NCBI GenBank assembly: GCA_025449475.1
Contig: JANWJM010000076.1
Span: 1-21,293, forward strand
DNA: 21,293 nucleotides
DNA from: Thermoactinomycetaceae bacterium
GTDB lineage: Bacteria > Bacillota > Bacilli > Thermoactinomycetales > Thermoactinomycetaceae
Direction: 5' to 3'
Shown here one piece after another: positions 14,220-21,067 of the stretch. Under the pieces are notes generated by a model. It did not search any database and was not told the DNA's origin. It saw nothing but the letters and a program-made list of their open reading frames with translations. The position numbers and the translations under genes are program-made. The stretch's first letter is position 1; every line of letters begins with the position of its first letter.

Positions 14220-16349
14220 ATGAGTCGTATTGTATCCGTTTTTATGAGTAGCATCATCATTTTTACAATGACCCTTGCCGGACTATTTACGATGCCCGAA
14301 AATGCGTATGCAGCAGATTCATTTTCTGATCAAGTTCAATGTTTTAAAAGATCAAAAACACAAAAGGGAAAGGTCTTTAAAGCTAGATCAGACGAAGCGA
14401 AGCTTAAAATCGGAGAAATTTCACCATCTCGAAATATAAAAGAAATTGAATTATTTGATGCCGCTACAAAACAAAAGGTAAAAAGAAATGTGGGTGAATA
14501 TAACAAGGGGGATGTGATTTCTTATTTTAATCTTAAAAAAAATAAAGAATACTATCTGGTCTTTTCGTTAAACGAAAAATCGTCACTTCGGTGTGTAAAA
14601 GTGTCCTACACCATTGATTTTATTAAAGATGTTACCAAAGATTATAAGTTTTATCCCTCCTACAAAAATGGCAACGTGTATGTACAACTGAAAAAAGTAG
14701 CGAATAAAAAATCACAAGCGATGACTGGAACCGTAACTCTCTCAAAAGAAGATAAAAGTCCCATAAAACATACATTAACAAATTCAAAGCAATCCATTAA
14801 TTTAAATAGCTTTAAACCCTTCTCGGACTCAAATAGCAAACCAACAAAAATTGACATCTTTTTTAAAGGGAAGATTGGCGGCAAAGAGGTCAAGATCAAC
14901 CATTCAATCAATATCGTACAATATAAAAATACGAAAATCAAAAAAACAAACAATAAAAGTAATGTGAAAATTACTGTCGAGATGCCCAAAGGACTTTCTC
15001 ACAAAGATGGAAAACTTCAAATTCGACTCTATGATCAAGACCAAAATAAAGAAGTGACAAAAGTTACTCCTTCAGGAAATTCCTATAACTTTGGCAAAAA
15101 TCTTTTTGCAGGAAAAAACATTCGAGTTAGTGCGACCTTCAAAGGATCAAAAGTGGATGGTCTTACTGTCTATATCGCTGACATCTATGCATCAAAAGTT
15201 TATCATGATAAAGCGAGTTATAATAATACATCTAATTCCTCCACGATTCCTCTTGTAAATACCAGCAACAATAGTAACAGCAGCAACAACAGTAATAGTG
15301 ATAATAGTAGCAATAAGAAGGAAGAAAACAAAAAGGACAATGTTGAAAAAGTTGAGATTAAAGCACCGAGCACATTTGTTGACGATGAGAAATTAGTCGT
15401 CAAAACCTCTATCAAGGATAAAGAGAATGCCACAGGAGAATGGACGGTACAAGTGGGTGAAAGTAAACAAACAAAAGAGGATGCAACTTCTTTTGAATTT
15501 CCCTTATCCGAACTTAAAACAGAGAAGGGTCTATATCCGCTAAAAGTGACATTCAAAGGAAAAGAAAAAGAGCAACAAATTGAGGGAGAAATCACGAAAA
15601 ATCTGGTCTTTATCGAAGCAGATGCCACGGCAAAAGAGGATCGAGTTACCACGCAAGCTCATTTGAAAGATGTTGATGAAGCGAGTGGAGATTGGGAAAT
15701 TTCATATGATGGGGTAACATCCAGTAAAACGTCCATAGGAAAAGAGGTTTCATTGCCGTTTTATTTATCAGATCCAACCGCCGAGAGAGAACTAATCATT
15801 ACATTTAAAGGAAAGGTCAATGAAAAAACGGTCGAAGGAAAAATTCAAAAGCAGATCATACCAAGCGTTGAAGAAGACGATGAGGCATCAACCGACGACA
15901 ACCATATCGATAACAACGACCATATTGATAACAATGAAGAAAATAATGTGGATGACAATGATGTGGTGAATCTTGTTGATAATGACATCTATAATGACGT
16001 GGATCAAGACGCGAACGATGTAGACACCGATCAAACCCAACTTACAAATCAAATTGAAAACAATGACAACGATTTATCGACAAAAGTGAATTCATCCAAT
16101 GAGGATCACAAGGAGACAAACAGTGTTACAGACACCCTAAAAACAGAAGCTCCTCATACAGTTCCCCCAAACAACGAAGTTGAGGTAAAAGAAGAGTTTA
16201 TCGTTACACAAGCATCCAGTAACGATAATCATCAAATTGGTGGAAAACTTCCCAAGACAGCAACCTCTTACCAGATTGGGGTCATTGCAGGATTCATCCT
16301 TCTCTTGAACGGACTCCTCATGCTTTGGTTGAGACGAAAACATTCCTAA
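14220..16349 (+). CDS. Wall-anchored surface protein with LPKTA sorting signal (709 aa)
   Basis: Secreted and then covalently anchored by a sortase. The signal peptide covers residues 1-31 (ending NAYA, cut before ADS). An in-frame ATG at 14160 is rejected because ATG 14220 has AAGGGGG upstream and starts the signal peptide. Residues about 32-335 form three beta-rich modules; the first has two Cys that could pair. A Ser/Asn-only linker follows (roughly 345-375). Two similar modules follow, each ending in a TFKGK...EGxIxK motif (about 380-465 and 466-555), resembling bacterial Ig-like repeats; the earlier modules share the F-K-G-K signature. An Asp/Asn-rich stretch (about 560-645) may bind calcium. 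LPKTA (677-681), a membrane helix and the tail RRKHS end the protein. Ala instead of Gly in the motif resembles class D sortase signals. Partner and function are unknown. Confidence 0.88.
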   Translation: MSRIVSVFMSSIIIFTMTLAGLFTMPENAYAADSFSDQVQCFKRSKTQKGKVFKARSDEAKLKIGEISPSRNIKEIELFDAATKQKVKRNVGEYNKGDVISYFNLKKNKEYYLVFSLNEKSSLRCVKVSYTIDFIKDVTKDYKFYPSYKNGNVYVQLKKVANKKSQAMTGTVTLSKEDKSPIKHTLTNSKQSINLNSFKPFSDSNSKPTKIDIFFKGKIGGKEVKINHSINIVQYKNTKIKKTNNKSNVKITVEMPKGLSHKDGKLQIRLYDQDQNKEVTKVTPSGNSYNFGKNLFAGKNIRVSATFKGSKVDGLTVYIADIYASKVYHDKASYNNTSNSSTIPLVNTSNNSNSSNNSNSDNSSNKKEENKKDNVEKVEIKAPSTFVDDEKLVVKTSIKDKENATGEWTVQVGESKQTKEDATSFEFPLSELKTEKGLYPLKVTFKGKEKEQQIEGEITKNLVFIEADATAKEDRVTTQAHLKDVDEASGDWEISYDGVTSSKTSIGKEVSLPFYLSDPTAERELIITFKGKVNEKTVEGKIQKQIIPSVEEDDEASTDDNHIDNNDHIDNNEENNVDDNDVVNLVDNDIYNDVDQDANDVDTDQTQLTNQIENNDNDLSTKVNSSNEDHKETNSVTDTLKTEAPHTVPPNNEVEVKEEFIVTQASSNDNHQIGGKLPKTATSYQIGVIAGFILLLNGLLMLWLRRKHS

Positions 16350-16356
16350 CAAGGTG

Positions 16357-16390
16357 GGGTCAAACAAGAGTTTGACCCTTCATATTTGCC
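16357..16390 (+). terminator. Hairpin terminator of the surface-protein gene
   Basis: GGGTCAAAC (16357-16365) pairs perfectly with GTTTGACCC (16370-16378), loop of 4, eight bases after the stop codon. The T-run after it is interrupted (TTCATATTTG), so termination may be incomplete. Confidence 0.7.
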
Positions 16391-16433
16391 CTTGAATCCA
16401 CTCATCATGATCCTCATAAAGAAAGTGAATATT

Positions 16434-16462
16434 TTGATAATCTAGTTTATTTATACTATTAT
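16434..16462 (+). promoter_or_regulatory. Sigma-A promoter for the cysteine-rich protein gene
   Basis: TTGATA (16434-16439), 17 bases, TATTAT (16457-16462): a good vegetative-type promoter. The 5' leader would be about 115 bases. It contains an interrupted inverted repeat, CACGcGTAC / GTACGTG, around 16541-16562, just before the ribosome binding site, that could be an operator or RNA stem. Confidence 0.55.
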
Positions 16463-16585
16463 TACTTATGGTGCTTTTACAGGAAGGCTTTTATCCTCAG
16501 CTCTTTCATGCTACCCTTACTGAGACAAACAATGTTGACCACGCGTACAAATAAGTACGTGAACTCCTACTTAAAAGGAGAAAAA

Positions 16586-16717
16586 ATGAATTGTGCTTAT
16601 TGCACCCAGGGAGACCACTGCTTAGGCAGGAGCAAAGGGTGTGAGTGCAAAAAGTGTCCTTGCTTAGACTGTGTCTATGGAAAACACTGTAAGCAATGCG
16701 AATGTTGCCAACAATAA
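16586..16717 (+). CDS. Tiny cysteine-rich, metallothionein-like protein (43 aa)
   Basis: I do not recognise the family. ATG 16586 follows AAAAGGAG by 6 bases. The in-frame extension to 16508 has no ribosome binding site and an unrelated composition. Of 43 residues 12 are Cys, arranged mostly as C-x2-C and C-x-C pairs (for example GCECKKCPCLDC and KQCECCQQ), with single His near residues 11 and 34 and many Lys. There is no signal peptide or membrane helix, so it is cytosolic. That spacing is what metal-thiolate cluster proteins look like, so binding zinc, copper or cadmium is plausible; a zinc-ribbon scaffold is the alternative. A hairpin follows 4 bases later. It has its own promoter, so it may respond to metal or oxidative stress; that is inference. 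Confidence 0.8.
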   Translation: MNCAYCTQGDHCLGRSKGCECKKCPCLDCVYGKHCKQCECCQQ

Positions 16718-16720
16718 AAG

Positions 16721-16750
16721 CATAGGTGGGAGACAATTCTCCCACCTATG
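16721..16750. terminator. Perfect 13-bp hairpin after the cysteine-rich gene
   Basis: CATAGGTGGGAGA (16721-16733) pairs with TCTCCCACCTATG (16738-16750), loop CAAT. Only TT follows on plus, so as a factor-independent terminator it is weak despite the strong stem. It lies entirely between the cysteine-rich gene and nfi and contains the ATG at 16748, which is therefore unlikely to be used as the nfi start. Confidence 0.65.
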
Positions 16751-16801
16751 TTCATTGATAGGGATTTCATCCTGCTCTCAAATTTCAAACAAGGTGCGAT
16801 C

Positions 16802-17476
16802 ATGATGAATATCCAACCGATTCATTCCTTTCATTTAACTGAAACTGAAATGAGAGAAATTCAAGAAAAATTGTGTCAACACATCAAAAAAAAGCCACTA
16901 ACGCATCCCATTCAATATGCTGCTGGGGTCGATGTCGCTTACACGAATCTACAATCGTATGCTGTGATTGTGGTCATGGATTATCAACGAAAAAAAATCG
17001 TCGAAACCGTTAAACATAAAGAAAGAGTCACTTGTCCTTACATACCCGGACTTCTCGCATTCCGTGAATTACCCTCCTTTTTAAATGCATGGAGAAAATT
17101 AACCATAACGCCTGATCTTGTTTTTTTCGACGGGAATGGCATCTTACACCCTAAAAGGTGTGGAATCGCCACTCATGCTTCCTTTTTTATAAAGAAACCA
17201 ACGATTGGTATTGCCAAAAACCCGTTTATTGGAGAGTACCACGAGCCTTCCCCCAATAAAGGGGACTATACCTATATCTATCATCATGGAGAAATCGTAG
17301 GCGCTTCCCTTCGCACTCAAACCAAGATCAAGCCGGTCTATATCTCGATTGGAAATTGGATCACGCTTCAAGAAGCGATTCAGCACGCGATGCATTTTGT
17401 CGGTCCCCATAGCCGTATACCTGAAATCACTCGACAAGCCGACCTATTGACGAGAGAATGGAAACGTTCTCAATAA
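16802..17476 (+). CDS. nfi: Endonuclease V (deoxyinosine 3' endonuclease)
   Basis: A 224-residue enzyme that nicks DNA at the second phosphodiester bond 3' of deoxyinosine, starting repair of deaminated adenine; related forms also act on inosine in RNA. AAGVDVAYTN carries the first catalytic Asp (in GVD). VFFDGNGILHPKRCGIATHASFF contains the second metal-ligand Asp and the conserved HP-R/K-x-x-G-x-A-x-H block. PTIGIAKNPF supplies the conserved Lys. Length and order match Nfi. ATG 16802 follows AAGGTG. A second ATG directly after it and an upstream ATG inside the hairpin (16748) are less likely. The downstream cysteine-rich gene starts 15 bases after the stop and may be co-transcribed. Confidence 0.93.
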   Translation: MMNIQPIHSFHLTETEMREIQEKLCQHIKKKPLTHPIQYAAGVDVAYTNLQSYAVIVVMDYQRKKIVETVKHKERVTCPYIPGLLAFRELPSFLNAWRKLTITPDLVFFDGNGILHPKRCGIATHASFFIKKPTIGIAKNPFIGEYHEPSPNKGDYTYIYHHGEIVGASLRTQTKIKPVYISIGNWITLQEAIQHAMHFVGPHSRIPEITRQADLLTREWKRSQ

Positions 17477-17491
17477 GGAAAAGTGCTAATT

Positions 17492-17716
17492 ATGATTATT
17501 TTTATACTATTCCTTATTATCATCACACTTTTATGTTATAATTTCTATGAAAAACCTCATGAGAGGAGCCCTAATGAAGGAGCCGCCACACGTGATGGAA
17601 CCGGCAAGCAAGGAACCGGCAATCGAAAGTATCCGTGTGTCAGCTGCACAACGGGAAAGTGCTGCGTAGTCCATGAGGGAACAAAGAGAGCAATGTGCGG
17701 CTGTAACCAATGCTAA
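17492..17716 (+). CDS. Membrane-anchored cysteine-rich small protein (74 aa)
   Basis: Not recognised. It opens with about 17 strongly hydrophobic residues (MIIFILFLIIITLLCYN), then a polar Gly/Thr/Arg linker, then a C-terminal knot with seven Cys and one His in 28 residues (PCVSCTTGKCC, then MCGCNQC at the end). The layout is a membrane anchor or uncleaved signal plus a metal-binding or disulfide-rich head. The start is uncertain: GTG 17483 is in frame, but it is only 4 bases from AAGGAA; ATG 17492 is slightly far (about 11). A TATAAT at 17537-17542 inside the frame could be a promoter by chance. It follows nfi by 15 bases and ends before a strong terminator, which supports a shared transcript with nfi. 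Confidence 0.65.
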   Translation: MIIFILFLIIITLLCYNFYEKPHERSPNEGAATRDGTGKQGTGNRKYPCVSCTTGKCCVVHEGTKRAMCGCNQC

Positions 17717-17738
17717 ACAATTGGCACAGCCGCTTAGG

Positions 17739-17774
17739 AAAACGGGAGTGGGTAATCTCTCCCGTTTTCTTTTT
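17739..17774 (+). terminator. Rho-independent terminator after the nfi / cysteine-rich unit
   Basis: AAAACGGGAG (17739-17748) pairs with CTCCCGTTTT (17759-17768), followed by CTTTTTT. It ends the transcription unit on plus. On minus the stem also opens with AAAACGGGAG and is followed by TTTTCC, so it may stop metQ transcription too. Confidence 0.88.
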
Positions 17775-17798
17775 TGCTTTAGCTGGGATCTTTTTCTA

Positions 17799-18602
17799 CT
17801 AAAATGCTGGTACAACCGCACCTTTATACTTCTCTTCAATAAACTTCTTCACTTCCGGGGAGTTTAAGGCTTTGGCCAATTTTTGAATTGCTTCATCCTT
17901 CTCTTTCTCTCGGTTGGTCACCAAGATATTGACGTAAGGACTATTTTTGTCCTCAATGATTAAACTATCTTTTACCGGATTTAGATTTGCTTGCAATGCA
18001 AAGTTGGTATTAATAATTGCTAGATTGACCTCATCTAACACGCGTGGCAATAAAGCCGCTTCAACGGGTTTCAATACATATGTTTTCCAATCTACTACGT
18101 TTCGTTCCGTTTTGTCTCCGTCTCGATTATCAAGCTTAATGATTCCATGCGAATCCAATAATAACAAAGCACGCGAAAGATTCGTTGGATCATTGGGAAC
18201 TGCAATTATTGATCTTGGCGGCAATTCGGAGATCTTTTTGACCTTCTTGGAATAAGCGCCGAGGGGCTCAATATGCACACCTGTCACTTTCACCAACTGA
18301 TAGCGATTCTTTTTATTGGTTTCCTCTAAGAACGGGACATGTTGGAAAAAGTTCGCATCGACTTCACCTTCTGCCACTACCTTATTTGGCAAAATATAAT
18401 CCTGCATCACTTTTATCTCCAAATCGATGCCATCTTTTTTTAAGATCGGTTTCACCTGTTCCAAAATCTCCGCATGAGGCACTTGTGTAGCGGCTACCGT
18501 AATTTTTTTCGTCTGTTCGGATGTTTTTGGATGGGTATGGTTACAACCGATTCCTATCAAAGCCAATAAAAAAGCCAAAGAAATTAACAAGATCCTTTTC
18601 AT
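17799..18602 (-). CDS. metQ: Methionine ABC transporter substrate-binding lipoprotein
   Basis: A 267-residue NLPA/MetQ lipoprotein that captures methionine outside the membrane and hands it to the MetNP transporter. The signal sequence ends in LIGIGC (lipidated Cys near residue 19). The mature part begins KKITVAATQVPHAEIL, followed by GEVDANFFQHVPFL, IAVPNDPTNLSRALLLL and the DEVNLAIINTNFA motif; all are family hallmarks. ATG 18602 is preferred, with AAGGAGAGG upstream; ATG 18611 is an alternative. The upstream in-frame residues up to 18710 belong to the decayed metP, and no stop separates them from metQ. No metN or intact metP is present beside it. No S-box or T-box leader is recognisable. 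Its promoter is not obvious. Confidence 0.93.
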   Translation of the reverse strand: MKRILLISLAFLLALIGIGCNHTHPKTSEQTKKITVAATQVPHAEILEQVKPILKKDGIDLEIKVMQDYILPNKVVAEGEVDANFFQHVPFLEETNKKNRYQLVKVTGVHIEPLGAYSKKVKKISELPPRSIIAVPNDPTNLSRALLLLDSHGIIKLDNRDGDKTERNVVDWKTYVLKPVEAALLPRVLDEVNLAIINTNFALQANLNPVKDSLIIEDKNSPYVNILVTNREKEKDEAIQKLAKALNSPEVKKFIEEKYKGAVVPAF

Positions 18603-18611
18603 CTTGATCAT

Positions 18612-18933
18612 CCTCTCCTTCCATGAACGTTTATCGACTTTTCGACGGATGCAATCACCCACTAATGGAACAATTTGCACGATGAGAATTAAAACAAACC
18701 CAAAAATATATCACATGTGATCATTTAACGATTGAACCAAATCGATAAACAGCATCTTCCAAGCCTCCACCGCCGATTATTCCCGCTATTGCAGAAAAGC
18801 TAACAAAGGAGACACAGATAACCGTCAAACCGAAAGATATTAACAACCAAGCCGATTTTTTTGAAGAAAACGTTGTTCCCATAACTGTAACCGTGGTTCC
18901 AGGATCAAGCGCACATATTTTCCCTTTTTTCAC
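18612..18933 (-). pseudogene. metP: Remnant of the methionine ABC transporter permease
   Basis: Two pieces in different frames together give the last ~95 residues of a MetP/MetI permease. The first piece, frame 18933-18721, reads a blurred EAA-like VMGTTFSS, then GLTVICVSFVSFSAIAGIIGGGG and LEDAVYRFG. This matches the family's last cytosolic loop and the GGGGLGDLA motif, and then meets TGA. Ten bases on, the second frame reads FGFVLILIVQIVPLVGDCIR, the family's final helix and GD-x-x-R motif, and runs without a stop into metQ. The N-terminal two thirds, including the first membrane helices and proper EAA loop, are missing. The ancestral order metN-metP-metQ is typical, so this is decay of a local operon; nothing resembling metN is left in the window. 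Confidence 0.85.
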
Positions 18934-19045
18934 GGAAAAAAAACAAGATTTCTTTCTGACAGAGTCAATGAAGGAAGCTTATTGACACATCTCCTTCTCT
19001 CATCTCTCAGAATGCATCTCCTCTTCCTCATTGCCTGCTCTTCTG

Positions 19046-19054
19046 TGTTATACT
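19046..19054 (+). promoter_or_regulatory. Extended -10 promoter of azlCD
   Basis: TGTTATACT (TGn-TATACT), 38 bases before the TTG start, is a good extended -10 site. The -35 position shows no TTGACA-like sequence. It lies just after the metP remnant in the opposite direction. Confidence 0.55.
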
Positions 19055-19092
19055 GTAATGCGAATAATCTTTGAAACAGGAGAATCTTTCCA

Positions 19093-19806
19093 TTGACCGA
19101 ATCTATCTATTCCATTCATCGAGATGGCTTTATCCAAGGAGTAAAAGATTGCATTCCCACTTTGCTTGGTTATCTGAGTATTGGTTTTGCAGCGGGTGTG
19201 GTAGAAAAGACTTCCGGATTAAGTATTAGCGAAATTGTCCTAATGAGCCTTTTGCTTTACGCAGGTTCCGCACAATTTATCGCTGCTGGGATGATTGCCG
19301 CACAAAACCCGATTTCAGCCATTATCTTTACGATTTTTTTTGTGAATCTACGGCATCTGTTGTTGAGTGCCGCTTTGGCTCCTCATTTTAAACACCTTTC
19401 TCCTTGGAAGAACATGGCTGTTGGTTCCTTATTAACTGATGAAACATTTGGCGTCGCGGTCAATCGGATCCAACAAAAGAGAGCGATTTCCTTTTTATGG
19501 ATGATGGGGCTCAATATCACCGCATATCTCAATTGGTTACTCGCAAATACGATTGGTGGAATCTTTGGACAAATGATTCCACATCCTGAATCGCTTGGGC
19601 TTGATTATGCATTAACTGCCATGTTTATCGGGCTGCTTGTCCTTCAGATGGAAGAAAGGGCTCCTGATCCGATTAAAATCGGGGTTGCCCTCAGTACAGC
19701 CGTTTTCGTGATCGGTATCAGCTTTCTTTTTTCCGGCTATATACGTGTAATTATCGCCACCCTACTTGGAACCACCTTAGGAGTGATGATTGAACGATGG
19801 ACATAA
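19093..19806 (+). CDS. azlC: AzlC-family branched-chain amino-acid exporter, large subunit
   Basis: A 237-residue integral membrane protein of the AzlC (LIV-E) family, which exports branched-chain amino acids or analogues together with AzlD. It opens FIQGVKDCIPTLLGYLSIGFAAG, followed by YAGSAQFIAAGMIA, FVNLRHLLLSAALAPHFK and LLTDETFGV, all signature stretches of AzlC. About seven hydrophobic segments are seen. The start is TTG 19093 with AGGAG 10 bases upstream; no earlier ATG exists, and the next ATG would delete the conserved N-terminus. It overlaps azlD by ten bases, so the two are translated as a pair. In B. subtilis azlB-azlCD is Lrp-like regulated; no such regulator gene is present here. 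Confidence 0.93.
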   Translation: MTESIYSIHRDGFIQGVKDCIPTLLGYLSIGFAAGVVEKTSGLSISEIVLMSLLLYAGSAQFIAAGMIAAQNPISAIIFTIFFVNLRHLLLSAALAPHFKHLSPWKNMAVGSLLTDETFGVAVNRIQQKRAISFLWMMGLNITAYLNWLLANTIGGIFGQMIPHPESLGLDYALTAMFIGLLVLQMEERAPDPIKIGVALSTAVFVIGISFLFSGYIRVIIATLLGTTLGVMIERWT

Positions 19807-20123
19807 GATGGAATATCGTGGTTATCATTTTCGGTTGCGCTATAGTGACCCTCCTCCCGCGTGTGGTTCCGCTCGTTCTTCTCAGTCGCATCCATCTCCC
19901 TACATGGCTGATCGACTGGCTGAAACATATTCCGGTTGCCGTGATGTCAGCTCTACTTGCGCAAGAACTTTTATTACATGATGGGAAATTTTCGCTCACC
20001 CACCATTTTCTTGACCTTATCGCTGCGATTCCTACTTTTCTCGTGGCACTTTATACACGGAGTTTATTGGGAACCGTATTGGTCGGAATTCTATCCATGA
20101 TGGTCTTACGGATATTTATGTAA
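19797..20123 (+). CDS. azlD: AzlD-family branched-chain amino-acid exporter, small subunit
   Basis: A 108-residue membrane protein with three to four helices, the small partner of AzlC. The family signature GCAIVTLLPRVVPLVLLSR and, later, LIAAIPTFLVALYTRSLLGTVLVGI are clear. Its start lies ten bases inside azlC, and its ribosome binding site would have to lie within azlC, so coupling to azlC translation is likely. Length is normal for AzlD. No terminator of its own is evident until the structured gap that follows. Confidence 0.9.
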   Translation: MDIRWNIVVIIFGCAIVTLLPRVVPLVLLSRIHLPTWLIDWLKHIPVAVMSALLAQELLLHDGKFSLTHHFLDLIAAIPTFLVALYTRSLLGTVLVGILSMMVLRIFM

Positions 20124-20197
20124 AAAGCCTTATACTCAGATCATCATTAACTGATCGTTCTGTCTATCCTGCAGACTGATAAAAATCGCAAACTTCC

Positions 20198-20260
20198 GGT
20201 TCTAAATAAACAAAAAAAGAACCTGCAGGCGGTGCGAAAAGGACCTGCCCACGGTTCTTT
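20198..20260 (-). terminator. Strong minus-strand terminator-like hairpin with a competing stem
   Basis: On minus, AAAGAACC (pairing 20253-20260 with 20216-20223), with an inner GCAGG/CCTGC stem, is followed by seven T: a textbook factor-independent terminator. A second copy of GGTTCT (20198-20203, plus) could pair instead with 20218-20223, giving a mutually exclusive structure. The nearest minus-strand gene, carbonic anhydrase, already has its own terminator at 20360-20389, so a small RNA or read-through block could be involved. The 270-base gap 20124-20393 shows no gene with a start codon. Confidence 0.6.
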
Positions 20261-20359
20261 AGACGGTGATGAAAGTTGGAGAGCTATTCAAACCAAAGCT
20301 GTGTGGTCTAGCCGATCATAAGCAGTTGCTCCTATATGCAGAGTAGCTGCTGCTTTTGT

Positions 20360-20389
20360 AAAAAACCCATCGTTATTACGGTGGGTTTT
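20360..20389 (-). terminator. Bidirectional terminator beside the carbonic anhydrase gene
   Basis: AAAACCCA (20362-20369) pairs with TGGGTTTT (20382-20389), extended by CG/CG inside. On minus it is followed by TTTTTT, on plus by TTTTCC, so it serves the carbonic anhydrase gene first. Confidence 0.85.
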
Positions 20390-20393
20390 CCTA

Positions 20394-20999
20394 TTATTCA
20401 CTTTCACTCAGTAACTCTTCTCGTGTATTTACCTTTCTACCCAAAATCCGATGAGGTTTACGCAGTTGTCCGGTCTCCACCTCATAGACATATCCATTGA
20501 TCACGGTGTCCTTTGGGATCAATGGATGGTTTCGGAGGTACTCGACTTGCGCAATCGTGATCTCATCAACATTATCAAACGTTTTAAACCATTTTTCGAC
20601 CGCTTTTGGATCGCTTAACACCAATTCCGGCAATGACGGATCAAGTGGGACATTTTGTAAGTCTACGTTTAATTTTTCCGCCAATCCATCGACCACTTCA
20701 TGCCCTTTCGCTGTCATCATTCCGCATTCGGTATGATTGATTACAATGATTTCTTTTGATTCAAAAAAATTAAGGGTTAAAGCTGCAGAACGAATCACAT
20801 CATCTGTAACAAGTCCTCCTGCATTTCGGAAAACATGGGCATCACCTGGTTCAAGTCCGAGAATCTCCTCAACGGGAAGCCGTTCGTCCATGCAAGCCAA
20901 TACAAATAATTTGAGATTATTTGTAATTCCTTTTTGTCGACGAAGCACCCAATCTTCGCGCTGTGCAATCTTCGCATCAATCTTCTCACTTAGACTCAT
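20394..20999 (-). CDS. Beta-class carbonic anhydrase (YtiB-like)
   Basis: A 201-residue zinc enzyme that interconverts CO2 and bicarbonate in the cytosol. The zinc-site motif ACMDERL (Cys and Asp-Arg dyad, about residues 35-41) and the second ligand pair in INHTECGMM (His and Cys, about 93-101) are both intact, as is HVFRNAGGLVTDDVIRS between them. The length and the C-terminal VINGYVYEVETGQL match the short Bacillus YtiB/type-II beta-CA group. ATG 20999 has AAAGGAGG about 10 bases upstream. It is monocistronic, with a clear sigma-A promoter and a terminator right after the stop. Nothing suggests a loss of activity. Confidence 0.93.
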   Translation of the reverse strand: MSLSEKIDAKIAQREDWVLRRQKGITNNLKLFVLACMDERLPVEEILGLEPGDAHVFRNAGGLVTDDVIRSAALTLNFFESKEIIVINHTECGMMTAKGHEVVDGLAEKLNVDLQNVPLDPSLPELVLSDPKAVEKWFKTFDNVDEITIAQVEYLRNHPLIPKDTVINGYVYEVETGQLRKPHRILGRKVNTREELLSESE

Positions 21000-21038
21000 G
21001 CGGGATCTTCCTCCTTTGTGGAAATGGGATTACTATTT

Positions 21039-21067
21039 ATCATAAATTTATAAATCATATATGTCAA
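21039..21067 (-). promoter_or_regulatory. Sigma-A promoter of the carbonic anhydrase gene
   Basis: On minus, TTGACA (21062-21067) and TATGAT (21039-21044) are separated by exactly 17 bases. This is the best vegetative promoter in the window and predicts a start point near 21032, about 33 bases before the ATG. Confidence 0.85.

Noticed and set aside
15218..15652. Minus-strand frame rich in Leu and Ser opposite the surface protein
   Set aside because: It is the mirror of the Ser/Asn-linker codons; no ribosome binding site and no protein-like order.
17673..17867. Plus-strand frame running over the terminator into metQ
   Set aside because: It crosses a strong terminator and lies opposite the metQ C-terminus.
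18603..18680. Longer MetQ start giving 293 residues
   Set aside because: The extra residues are the final helix of the decayed MetP permease; the signal peptide and ribosome binding site support ATG 18602.
20212..20260. T-box leader
   Set aside because: No TGGNACCGCG antiterminator motif or Stem I features, and no downstream amino-acid gene in the right direction.
20195..20300. Short minus-strand frame (about 38 codons, protein-like composition) over the hairpin
   Set aside because: It has no start codon or ribosome binding site and is bounded by stops; the DNA is better explained as a terminator stem.
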